This document shows positions 1-5,493 of a DNA stretch of 8,940 bases, one piece after another. Every line of letters begins with the position of its first letter. Position 1 is the first letter of the stretch. Under the pieces are notes generated by a model, which was not told the origin of the DNA, did not search any database, and saw only the letters and a program-made list of their open reading frames with translations. This stretch comes from CAZRGV01 sp964599655 (GTDB taxonomy: Bacteria; Planctomycetota; Planctomycetia; Isosphaerales; Isosphaeraceae), in the NCBI GenBank assembly GCA_964599655.1, contig CAZRGV010000199.1, positions 1 to 8,940 on the forward strand. The letters run 5' to 3'. The translations under genes and the position numbers were made by a program.

Positions 1-618
1 GTAGGCATCGCGGATCGACGCGGGCCCCCGATCGATGGCCAGCGCGTCCTCGACCGGGAGCGCCGGATCGAGCTGACCGCCGAGAAAGCCGGCCGATTGC
101 CCGTTGGAGATGCAGACGCCGGTGGGCCCAATCGGTCCCGGCAGGACCACGAAGGGGGAAGCACCCTGACGAGCTCCGAGCAACCCTCTGGCGACCGAGC
201 CAAAATGCGGCCAGTCGCGCTCGGGACGGCTCAGATGTCCGGTTTGCAGCAGTTGCAGACCGGTTTCGTGGATCGGGGCGGCGTCGTGGTGGAGAGAACG
301 GATCAAGGTGAGCCGGCGCATGCGACGGGCCAGGCGCGGCAGATGCTCGACGACACGCACACCGGGCAGCTCGGTGGCGATGGACCGGAATGGGCCTCGG
401 ATCTCGTCGGGGGCATCGGGCTTGGGGTCGAAGGTATCGATCTGGCTTGGTCCGCCGACGAGCATCAGGAAGATGACCGCGCGGTCGTCCAGGGACGACG
501 AGGCGAGGGAACGCTCCGTGACAGTCAGCCCGAGGGCCCCAAGTCCACCAATCCGGAGAAAGTCGCGCCGAGAGAGTCCCGTGTTGCCCTTGATTGCCTT
601 GTCGCCGATCGTCTGCAT
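1..618 (-). CDS. DUF1501 family Tat-exported protein (3' part missing)
   Basis: The first 206 residues of a DUF1501 protein are visible; the gene runs off the left edge, and this part has no internal stop. Residues 16-31 hold a twin-arginine signal (SRRDFLRIGGLGALGL), so export in a folded state by Tat is expected. Then come hallmarks of the family: GGPSQIDTFDPKPDAP (55-70), EHLPRLARRM (91-100) and HHDAAPIHETG (110-120). DUF1501 proteins belong to the sulfatase/alkaline phosphatase-like superfamily and are abundant in Planctomycetota, often beside DUF1553/DUF1549 cytochrome-type genes; their substrate is not established. The ATG at 618 was chosen because an AGGG-type Shine-Dalgarno (627-637) lies 8 nt upstream and the Tat motif starts where expected. 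The gene is transcribed away from the TolC-like gene. The family call is firm, the biochemical role unknown. Confidence 0.9.
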   Translation of the reverse strand, partial: MQTIGDKAIKGNTGLSRRDFLRIGGLGALGLTVTERSLASSSLDDRAVIFLMLVGGPSQIDTFDPKPDAPDEIRGPFRSIATELPGVRVVEHLPRLARRMRRLTLIRSLHHDAAPIHETGLQLLQTGHLSRPERDWPHFGSVARGLLGARQGASPFVVLPGPIGPTGVCISNGQSAGFLGGQLDPALPVEDALAIDRGPASIRDAY

Positions 619-948
619 GCGAGGAGCCCTCTCCCTCAAATTCGTCAGGTCTCAAGCGTTCCCACGCCCGACATCTAACCACAGTCCAGCGCGGCCGGCA
701 ACGAAATCTGGAGAGACATGAGGCGTACGGGATTGGCAAGGGATGGCATCCTGACTGGTTTCCGGTTGTGAGGGTCATGCGGGTTGAAGCGTCAGGCGCG
801 GGTCATCAGGGACCTTTCCGCATGATCGCGGATTGGCAATCGCGCCGATCGTTGGAGTACTGGAGACGGAGGACGGGTTTCGGGGGACCATCAGGACGTC
901 GTGTCCCCGAAAAAACCTGCCGATGGACCAGGGAGGGTTTCGGCAGCC
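619..948. other. divergent intergenic region between the DUF1501 and TolC-like genes
   Basis: This stretch of about 330 bp separates two divergent genes. I see no coding sequence in it: the frames that cross it are open only because of high GC and do not resemble a protein. It holds the minus-strand promoter candidate at 673-701. For the plus strand the best I find is TTGGCA (833-838), 17 nt from a poor AGTACT (856-861), too weak to annotate separately. A GGGAGGG at 931-937 is the likely ribosome binding site of the TolC-like gene, 11 nt before its ATG. Confidence 0.5.
673..701 (-). promoter_or_regulatory. candidate sigma70-type promoter for the DUF1501 gene
   Basis: On the minus strand a TTGCCG box (696-701) is separated by 17 nt from TTAGAT (673-678). 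This would place the transcription start near 666 and give a leader of about 50 nt before the ATG at 618. Spacing is ideal but each box matches the consensus only moderately, so this is a candidate from inspection alone. Confidence 0.28.
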
Positions 949-2574
949 ATGAAGCGTTTTGTCGTTTTGGGCGGACTGGCCCTGGTGCTGGCCCTCGGCG
1001 TGGGGATGGATTGCGCGAGAGGTCAAGCTCCGACAATCGAATCAACCGCACCGCCGAGCCCTGGGGGCGGAATGTCCGCTCTGGGGGCTCCCCCCGGCTC
1101 AGGAGCCTCGCTGCTGGGAAACGCTCCTGGCGAGGGAGCCTCCTCACTAGGAGCCGGAGGGATGGGAGGCCCGCAGGAGATCCTGGGCGGTCGGCCCGGT
1201 GCATCCGTACCTCGTGTTCCCACGACGATTTCGGTGCCAACCAGCGGCCTCCAAGGCCCGGGCAACATGGGGGGAATCGCGGCGCCGGCCCCCTTGCAAG
1301 TCGGCGCGGCTCCGGAGTACGGCTCCCTCGACTTCCCCAGCGTGCTCGAAGACATTGGCCCGCCCGAAGGCCTGACCCTCGATCAGGCGATCGAGCAGCT
1401 GGTGCGAGATAACCTCCAGCTCCGCGGCCAGTTCTTTGAGATTCCACAGGCCGATGCCGACATCCTGACCGCAAGCCTGAGGGCCAACCCGATCCTTTAC
1501 GCCGACGGGCAGTTGCTGCCGTACGGCGCCTTCTCGCGGGCTCGGCCCGGAGGCCCTCCTCAGTACGATCTCAATATCTCTTACCCGCTGGATATCACCC
1601 GGAAGCGGCAGGCGAGGACCGTCGTGGCCACGCGGGCGAAACGAGTCCTTGAGGCCCAGTATCAGAACGCGGTGCGACTTCAGATCGGAAACCTCTATAC
1701 GGCGTTTGTCGCGGTCCTCGCCGCTCGGCAGCGGACGCGATACGCCGAAGCGAGCGTGGAAGGACTCGACCAGATCCTTCAGCCGCTCGAAGCCCGTCTT
1801 CGGGCCGGAACGATCACGGAAGCTGTTGTCAATCGGGTTCGGCTTCAGCGCGAAACGGCCCAGATCGGCTTGCTCGACGCCGAGGAATTGCTTCGCCGCG
1901 CCAAGCGGGATCTCGCCGTGCTCTTGAACGTGCCGTTCTCCGAGGCCGAGTCTCTCGAAGTTCGCGGCACGATTCTCGACAAGGTCGCCCCACCTCCCCC
2001 AACCGACACACTCGTGCAAATCGCCCTGGATAATCGGCCCGACCTGGTCGCCTATCGGCTCGGCCTGAAACGGGCCGAGGCCGATGTTCAGCTGGCAAGA
2101 GCCAACCGCCTGAATGATATCTATGTGCTCTATCAGCCCTACACGTTCCAGAACAACACGCCGTATGGTCTCAAGAGCGCGCATTCCTGGGCGCTGGGCG
2201 TGACGGTTCCGCTTCCTGTTTATAACAGGAACCAGGGGAATATCCGACGTGCTCAGCTCAACGTGAGCCAGACCCAGACCGAGATGGCGGCGTTGGAACG
2301 CCAGGTGGTCACCGAGGTCCAGCACGCGGAACGGGAATACCTGGTGACGCGGAACGCCGTGGATCGGATCGAAACCGTGCTTCGTCCGGCGGCCGAGTCC
2401 GTGCTTCGCGAAGTGCGAAGAACGTACGAGGCCGGGTCTGTGGACGTGATCACATACATCACGGCCCGTCAGGACTTCAATCAGGTGGTCAAGCAATATC
2501 TCGACACCCTGATCCGGCATCGCCAGAGCATGCTCGACCTCAACACCGCGCTCGGACGCCGTATCCTTCCCTGA
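949..2574 (+). CDS. TolC/CzcC-like outer membrane efflux protein
   Basis: A 541-residue outer membrane factor of the TolC superfamily, expected to form the trimeric outer-membrane and periplasmic channel of a tripartite exporter. A signal peptide occupies about residues 1-26 (KRF, then a Leu/Val/Ala/Gly core); the Cys at 22 is not in a lipobox. Residues 30-125 are a low-complexity Gly/Ala/Pro/Ser segment with three 11-residue repeats. The two OEP repeats follow: the first starts at GLTLDQAIEQL (141-151), the second around residue 355 (LVQIALDNRPDL). The motif PLPVYNRNQGNI (420-431) is typical of CzcC-like members linked to heavy-metal RND pumps. The ATG at 949 is preferred over an upstream in-frame GTG (901) because the signal peptide starts there. 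No membrane-fusion or RND gene is adjacent in the window, so the substrate is unknown. A metal link is suggested only by the motif and by the ArsR and SCO neighbours. Confidence 0.9.
   Translation: MKRFVVLGGLALVLALGVGMDCARGQAPTIESTAPPSPGGGMSALGAPPGSGASLLGNAPGEGASSLGAGGMGGPQEILGGRPGASVPRVPTTISVPTSGLQGPGNMGGIAAPAPLQVGAAPEYGSLDFPSVLEDIGPPEGLTLDQAIEQLVRDNLQLRGQFFEIPQADADILTASLRANPILYADGQLLPYGAFSRARPGGPPQYDLNISYPLDITRKRQARTVVATRAKRVLEAQYQNAVRLQIGNLYTAFVAVLAARQRTRYAEASVEGLDQILQPLEARLRAGTITEAVVNRVRLQRETAQIGLLDAEELLRRAKRDLAVLLNVPFSEAESLEVRGTILDKVAPPPPTDTLVQIALDNRPDLVAYRLGLKRAEADVQLARANRLNDIYVLYQPYTFQNNTPYGLKSAHSWALGVTVPLPVYNRNQGNIRRAQLNVSQTQTEMAALERQVVTEVQHAEREYLVTRNAVDRIETVLRPAAESVLREVRRTYEAGSVDVITYITARQDFNQVVKQYLDTLIRHRQSMLDLNTALGRRILP
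1075..1173 (+). repeat. three 33-bp in-frame repeats in the TolC-like N-terminus
   Basis: Three adjacent 11-codon units encode SALGAPPGSGA, SLLGNAPGEGA and SSLGAGGMGGP (residues 43-53, 54-64, 65-75). Ser, Leu and Gly recur at the same places in each unit while the codons have diverged, so this is an old internal duplication. It lies between the signal peptide and the first OEP repeat, where typical TolC proteins have little sequence. Confidence 0.6.
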
Positions 2575-2615
2575 ACCGGTCCGATCGACTCGCCTGACGG
2601 TGGAGGATGGGCGCG

Positions 2616-2675
2616 AACGCAACGACGCCGCCAGCCCGGTCGAACGAGGGTCCGGGTTGGCGACGTCGTTGCGTT
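2616..2675. terminator. long hairpin between convergent genes (probable bidirectional terminator)
   Basis: Two 24-nt arms (2616-2639 and 2652-2675) are inverted repeats with two differences, one of which would be a G-U pair in RNA, around a 12-nt loop. The hairpin starts 41 nt after the TolC-like stop and ends 29 nt before the end of the arsR-like gene on the other strand, the usual place for a shared terminator. There is no T-tract on either side, so it may instead act by stabilising 3' ends, or be a copy of a dispersed palindromic repeat. Confidence 0.55.
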
Positions 2676-2704
2676 GCTCCCAGCGTGGGCACGAGTGAGC
2701 TTTC

Positions 2705-3058
2705 TCAGCCGATCAGGCCCTGGACGACCCGGGCGAGGTCCTCACCGATCTCGGTCAGGCTGTAGAAGTTGTTCTTGCCCTGACGGCGAGGGGCGATGAT
2801 GCCACCGTGGCGAAGCAGGGCCAGGTGATGGCTCACGGCCGGCTGGCTCTGGCTGAGCTGCGAGCAGAGAGCTCCGACGTGTCGCTCGCCTTCGGCCAGA
2901 ATCAGGATGACCTGCAAGCGGGTTGGATCGCTGACGTGCTTCAGAAGGGTGGACGCCCGACGGGCCTGCTGGAGCCTTTGATCGGCATCCTTGACGGCCT
3001 TGGACTTGGTCGTCTTGGCTCCCGTCGCCGCCTTGACACTGGACTTCGTCATAGCCAT
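2705..3058 (-). CDS. ArsR/SmtB-family winged-helix transcriptional regulator
   Basis: A 117-residue dimeric repressor of the ArsR family. After a Lys/Ala-rich tail (1-35) comes the winged helix: LLKHVSDPTRLQVILILAEG (38-57), the recognition region SQPAVSHHLALLRHGGII (71-88) and the wing RRQGKNNFYSLT (91-102). Compared with E. coli ArsR, where the inducer site is CVCDLC, the aligned positions here are His60, Gly62 and Cys65. The classic arsenite site is therefore absent, and the signal sensed cannot be read from the sequence. The start at 3058 is favoured over the ATG six bases further in (3052) because GGAGG (3068-3072) sits 9 nt upstream. The gene converges on the TolC-like gene and lies on the same strand as, but 384 bp after, the SCO lipoprotein gene. 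It may control itself, the TolC-like gene or the SCO pair; no target is shown. Confidence 0.93.
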   Translation of the reverse strand: MAMTKSSVKAATGAKTTKSKAVKDADQRLQQARRASTLLKHVSDPTRLQVILILAEGERHVGALCSQLSQSQPAVSHHLALLRHGGIIAPRRQGKNNFYSLTEIGEDLARVVQGLIG

Positions 3059-3160
3059 GAAATCAATCCTCCATTCATTCCCGATGTCGGTTCCAAGATG
3101 TTGGAGATGCCACACTCGCCTTGTGACCGCTCGGGGTGCTCGGGTTGCGACCACCTGGAT

Positions 3161-3421
3161 TCAGAACGCAAGCGTTCCCCGTAAATCAGGCCCGACCCAG
3201 ACCGCCGAAGCGAGCCGGAACAGACCACCCCGGCCTACGGACGCCGGGCGATCCACGCTGACCGGATGGTCCCTCAGATCATGTATCTCCGGATAATGTA
3301 TCACAACCTTGGCGCCTGACAACATCTTTTTTCGATTCTCGGTGCCGGCAGCCGAAATTTTCAGATTTTTGACTTCCTTATGTCGGGGGCCGACCAAGTC
3401 GACGTGTTTGTACGTCCCCAT
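3161..3421 (-). CDS. doubtful small ORF, 86 aa
   Basis: This ORF begins with an ATG 21 nt after the SCO gene stop and could be a third operon member. The start reads MGTYKHVDLVG, which recalls the first strand of dodecin flavin-storage proteins, but the rest shows no dodecin features. Codon use is plausible in the first third and poor later, and a GGGAG lies rather far (about 15 nt) upstream. The frame also crosses the best promoter candidate and the palindrome ahead of the ArsR gene. It is most likely not a functional gene; a decayed dodecin-like gene is possible. Confidence 0.15.
   Translation of the reverse strand: MGTYKHVDLVGPRHKEVKNLKISAAGTENRKKMLSGAKVVIHYPEIHDLRDHPVSVDRPASVGRGGLFRLASAVWVGPDLRGTLAF
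3164..3177. promoter_or_regulatory. 14-bp palindrome, candidate operator
   Basis: GAACGC-AA-GCGTTC is a perfect 6-2-6 inverted repeat about 106 bp upstream of the ArsR start codon. ArsR/SmtB repressors bind inverted repeats with a 2-bp centre, often as longer imperfect 12-2-12 sites, so this is a reasonable autoregulatory operator. The arms do not extend past 6 bp, and the site lies downstream of the promoter candidate at 3295-3322. Confidence 0.3.
3295..3322 (-). promoter_or_regulatory. candidate promoter for the ArsR gene
   Basis: On the minus strand TTGTCA (3317-3322, five of six consensus bases) is followed after 16 nt by TACATT (3295-3300, four of six). It would start transcription near 3288 and give a leader of about 230 nt. 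An overlapping alternative is TTGTGA with CATGAT 17 nt further on. Confidence 0.3.
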
Positions 3422-3442
3422 GATTCCGCATGCTGCTCCCGC

Positions 3443-4510
3443 TTAACGTGGCCGGGATCGGATCCTTGAATATAGGGTCTTGACCACGTCATCAACTTGC
3501 CAGCCGTTGCCCTGTTCGAGCTGGATCAACCGGCCGTTCCGATCGATGACCGCCGTGCTGAGAGTATGGATGATCTCATTCGCAGTCGGCCCGTAGGAAA
3601 GGCCGAGGGGTTCGGCGACCCGGCGCAGCTCCTCATGCGAGGCAACGGCGAAGGTCCACAGGGGCGGTGAGGCGCCGTGAATTGCCGCATGCTTTCGGAG
3701 GATCTCGGGTGTGTCGTGCTCGGGATCGAAGCTGACGGAGAGCAGCCGGACCGCCTCGGTGCCGCCCGGCAAGCCCTTGAGGCGACCGGCGATCTCGGCG
3801 TACTTTCGATCCATGAGAGGGCAAAAGTCTGGTAATGGGCAGCGCGTGTAAATAAAGGTGAGCACGACGAGCTTACCCCGCAGGTCGGACAGCGCCAGCG
3901 GCTTGCCGTCCTGGGTCGTCATGGAAAAATCGGGCACCTCCTCGCCGGGCTGGAGCAAGCGAACCGTGGGCCGCAGGGTGGGCTGGCCGCCGGAAAGGTC
4001 GACCGTCAGTTCCGGGGGCGGAGCCAGCTCGGTGATCGCCAGATCGACCAGCTCCGAGCGCTCCCCCTCGATCAGGAGCCGTCCCTCGACCTTGTCTCCG
4101 ACCTGGAGATCCTCGAGAAGTTCCCGGTCGTCGACATGAAACGGCATGGTCATGGCGGGCATGAATCCGGGGATCGCCTCGTGGCGAATTGTCACGAGGC
4201 CCGCGCCACGATTGAGTTTGCGAACGACGCCGACGACCTTGTAGGAGGTCGCGCCCAACGGGGGCGGAGATGCTTTGGTAAGCGTGTTTGCGGACGTCGA
4301 CTCGCTCTGAGCGGCGACCGATGAGGGGCCAGAGTCCACCCGACGCGGCCGAGGGCCCTCCCCCTCCGACCTGGACAGAGCCCCCCGACGCGCGGAATCC
4401 GATTCCGTGGACTCTCGCGGTTGGGTCGAGGGGGCGGCTGACCCGGAACAGCCGAGCACCCCGGTCATCATGATGACCACAAGGAACCGTGGGGGAGTGA
4501 ACGGATTCAT
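3443..4510 (-). CDS. lipoprotein fusing a CusF-like copper-binding domain to a SCO1/SenC domain
   Basis: A 355-residue membrane-anchored copper protein. The signal peptide ends in a lipobox, VLGC, with Cys21 as the lipidated residue. A Ser/Pro/Arg-rich linker (22-86) leads to a CusF-like domain (about 89-162) with the ligand pattern His110 and Met117, Met120, Met122 in IPGFMPAMTMPF. The SCO1/SenC thioredoxin-fold domain runs from about 190 to 350: VPDFSMTTQDGKPL, the copper/redox pair in YTRCPLPDFCPLM (Cys224, Cys230), SVSFDPEHDTPE, and His315 in IIHTLSTAVID. SCO proteins deliver copper to the CuA site of cytochrome c oxidase or act as thiol reductases; CusF-like domains bind periplasmic Cu(I). 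The cysteines are spaced CX5C rather than the usual CX3C. The ATG overlaps the stop of the creatininase gene (ATGA), and no good Shine-Dalgarno precedes it, so translation is probably coupled. Domain calls are firm; the client protein is unknown. Confidence 0.93.
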   Translation of the reverse strand: MNPFTPPRFLVVIMMTGVLGCSGSAAPSTQPRESTESDSARRGALSRSEGEGPRPRRVDSGPSSVAAQSESTSANTLTKASPPPLGATSYKVVGVVRKLNRGAGLVTIRHEAIPGFMPAMTMPFHVDDRELLEDLQVGDKVEGRLLIEGERSELVDLAITELAPPPELTVDLSGGQPTLRPTVRLLQPGEEVPDFSMTTQDGKPLALSDLRGKLVVLTFIYTRCPLPDFCPLMDRKYAEIAGRLKGLPGGTEAVRLLSVSFDPEHDTPEILRKHAAIHGASPPLWTFAVASHEELRRVAEPLGLSYGPTANEIIHTLSTAVIDRNGRLIQLEQGNGWQVDDVVKTLYSRIRSRPR

Positions 4511-5325
4511 GATGTTTTGTCCGGCGAGTGTGAAGCCACGGAGCGGTCTGGTGCGGATTGGTAAGGAAACGACTCGTCAACGGGGCAGGAGGAGAGATCG
4601 ACGAGGAAGTGAGCGAGGCGGCCGACCACGATTTCCGTCAGCTCGCGTCCTTTCTCGGCGGTGGCTGGCCGGGGATCACCGGCGCCTGAGTTTGTGGTGA
4701 GCAGGTGCCAGGGTCGAGTGATCTCGATCCAGCCCCGGTTGACGGCCTCCAGCAGGGTCGGAGCCATCGTTCCCGGATCGGCCGCTTCCATGTGAACCAG
4801 CTCCGGATAATGGGCCAGGACCATGCTGGTCTCGAGTTCGCCCGCGTGATCGCCCGCGGATTCGAAAATCTGGGCATGGCGGTCTGAAGCGATCTTATAC
4901 CAGTTGCAAACGAACAGGTGAACCGGGGTCTTGCCGTACATCTGTCGAAGGATCCACTTGAAGTCGTTGCCGCCATGCCCGTTGAGTAATACGCACTTTC
5001 GAATCCCGTGGTTCGACAGCGACTCGACCAGATCGGCCACGATCGACGCGACGGTGGTGGGATTGAGGTTCATCGCCAGCGGGAAGCGCATCTGGTTGGT
5101 CTCGGTGCCGAAGGGGATTGTCGGGAGGAGCACGACCCGGGCTCCCTGTTCGAACGCACGGGCACAGGCAAGTTCGGCGACGACGTCGACCTGAAGGGTG
5201 TCGGTGCCGTAGGGAAGGTGAAGGTTATGAGGTTCGGTGGCGCCGAACGGCAAGACGGCCACTTCGAAGGCGGGCCCTTTACGAACGTGGTCATACGTCA
5301 ATTCCGAGAGCAGCCAGGGGCGCAT
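4507..5325 (-). CDS. creatininase-family metal-dependent amidohydrolase
   Basis: A 272-residue member of the creatininase family (relatives: creatinine amidohydrolase, the formamide hydrolase ArfB, the mycofactocin protein MftE). The binuclear metal-site pattern is present: GATEPHNLHLPYGTD (28-42; Glu31, His33, Asp42), LNGHGGND (114-121; His117) and GDHAGELETS (158-167; His160, Glu163, Glu165). The last 25 residues are a polar tail not expected to belong to the fold. The ATG at 5325 is chosen because AAAGGA (5334-5339) lies 8 nt upstream and the fold begins right after it; a much longer in-frame extension to 6876 is antisense to the dehydrogenase gene and is not real. It is the first gene of a pair with the SCO lipoprotein gene and is divergent from the dehydrogenase gene. 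Which amide it hydrolyses cannot be told. The cytoplasmic location is inferred from the lack of a signal peptide. Confidence 0.9.
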   Translation of the reverse strand: MRPWLLSELTYDHVRKGPAFEVAVLPFGATEPHNLHLPYGTDTLQVDVVAELACARAFEQGARVVLLPTIPFGTETNQMRFPLAMNLNPTTVASIVADLVESLSNHGIRKCVLLNGHGGNDFKWILRQMYGKTPVHLFVCNWYKIASDRHAQIFESAGDHAGELETSMVLAHYPELVHMEAADPGTMAPTLLEAVNRGWIEITRPWHLLTTNSGAGDPRPATAEKGRELTEIVVGRLAHFLVDLSSCPVDESFPYQSAPDRSVASHSPDKTS

Positions 5326-5401
5326 GGGACGAGTCCTTTGGTTGGGGGAGGTTGTCAGGAGGCCGGGATCAGGGGGTCGGGGGCGGGATTGCCAAGGTCT
5401 G

Positions 5402-5431
5402 TTGCGAGGACGACAGGGTGTCCGGTACGAT
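5402..5431 (+). promoter_or_regulatory. candidate promoter for the Glu/Leu dehydrogenase gene
   Basis: TTGCGA (5402-5407) and TACGAT (5426-5431) are 18 nt apart in the 168-bp gap between the divergent creatininase and dehydrogenase genes. A start near 5438 would give a leader of about 55 nt. Each box matches four of six consensus bases. No convincing promoter was found for the creatininase gene on the other strand. Confidence 0.3.
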
Positions 5432-5493
5432 CTTATGAAGTTTTTTCGGGGTCTGCGCCGTCCCGCCCAAGTCAACCACGGATCGACCGGCCC

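Larger units (their letters stand above)
3059..3442. other. 384-bp gap upstream of the ArsR gene
   Basis: This gap separates the end of the SCO gene from the start of the ArsR gene, both on the minus strand. It is locally AT-richer (about 3270-3400) than the rest of the window, as expected for a promoter region. It holds a promoter candidate (3295-3322), a 14-bp palindrome (3164-3177), and two copies of ATGTATC 15 bp apart (3281-3287, 3296-3302). A small minus-strand ORF crosses it but is doubtful. I see no clear terminator for the SCO gene. Confidence 0.5.

Noticed and set aside
97..678. A 193-codon plus-strand frame
   Set aside because: It is antisense to the DUF1501 gene, whose Tat motif and family motifs are unambiguous.
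1147..2622. A 491-codon minus-strand frame opposite the TolC-like gene
   Set aside because: It is an antisense shadow in GC-rich DNA; the plus strand has a signal peptide and OEP repeats.
949..5325. A single metal-resistance island of TolC-like, ArsR and SCO genes
   Set aside because: The genes lie on different strands with terminator and gaps between, and no RND pump, P-type ATPase or metal-binding regulator site is present. The theme is noted but not claimed as a system.
5008..5493. In-frame upstream extension of the dehydrogenase
   Set aside because: It overlaps the creatininase gene in antisense, and the family N-terminus begins at MQAFEATN (5494).
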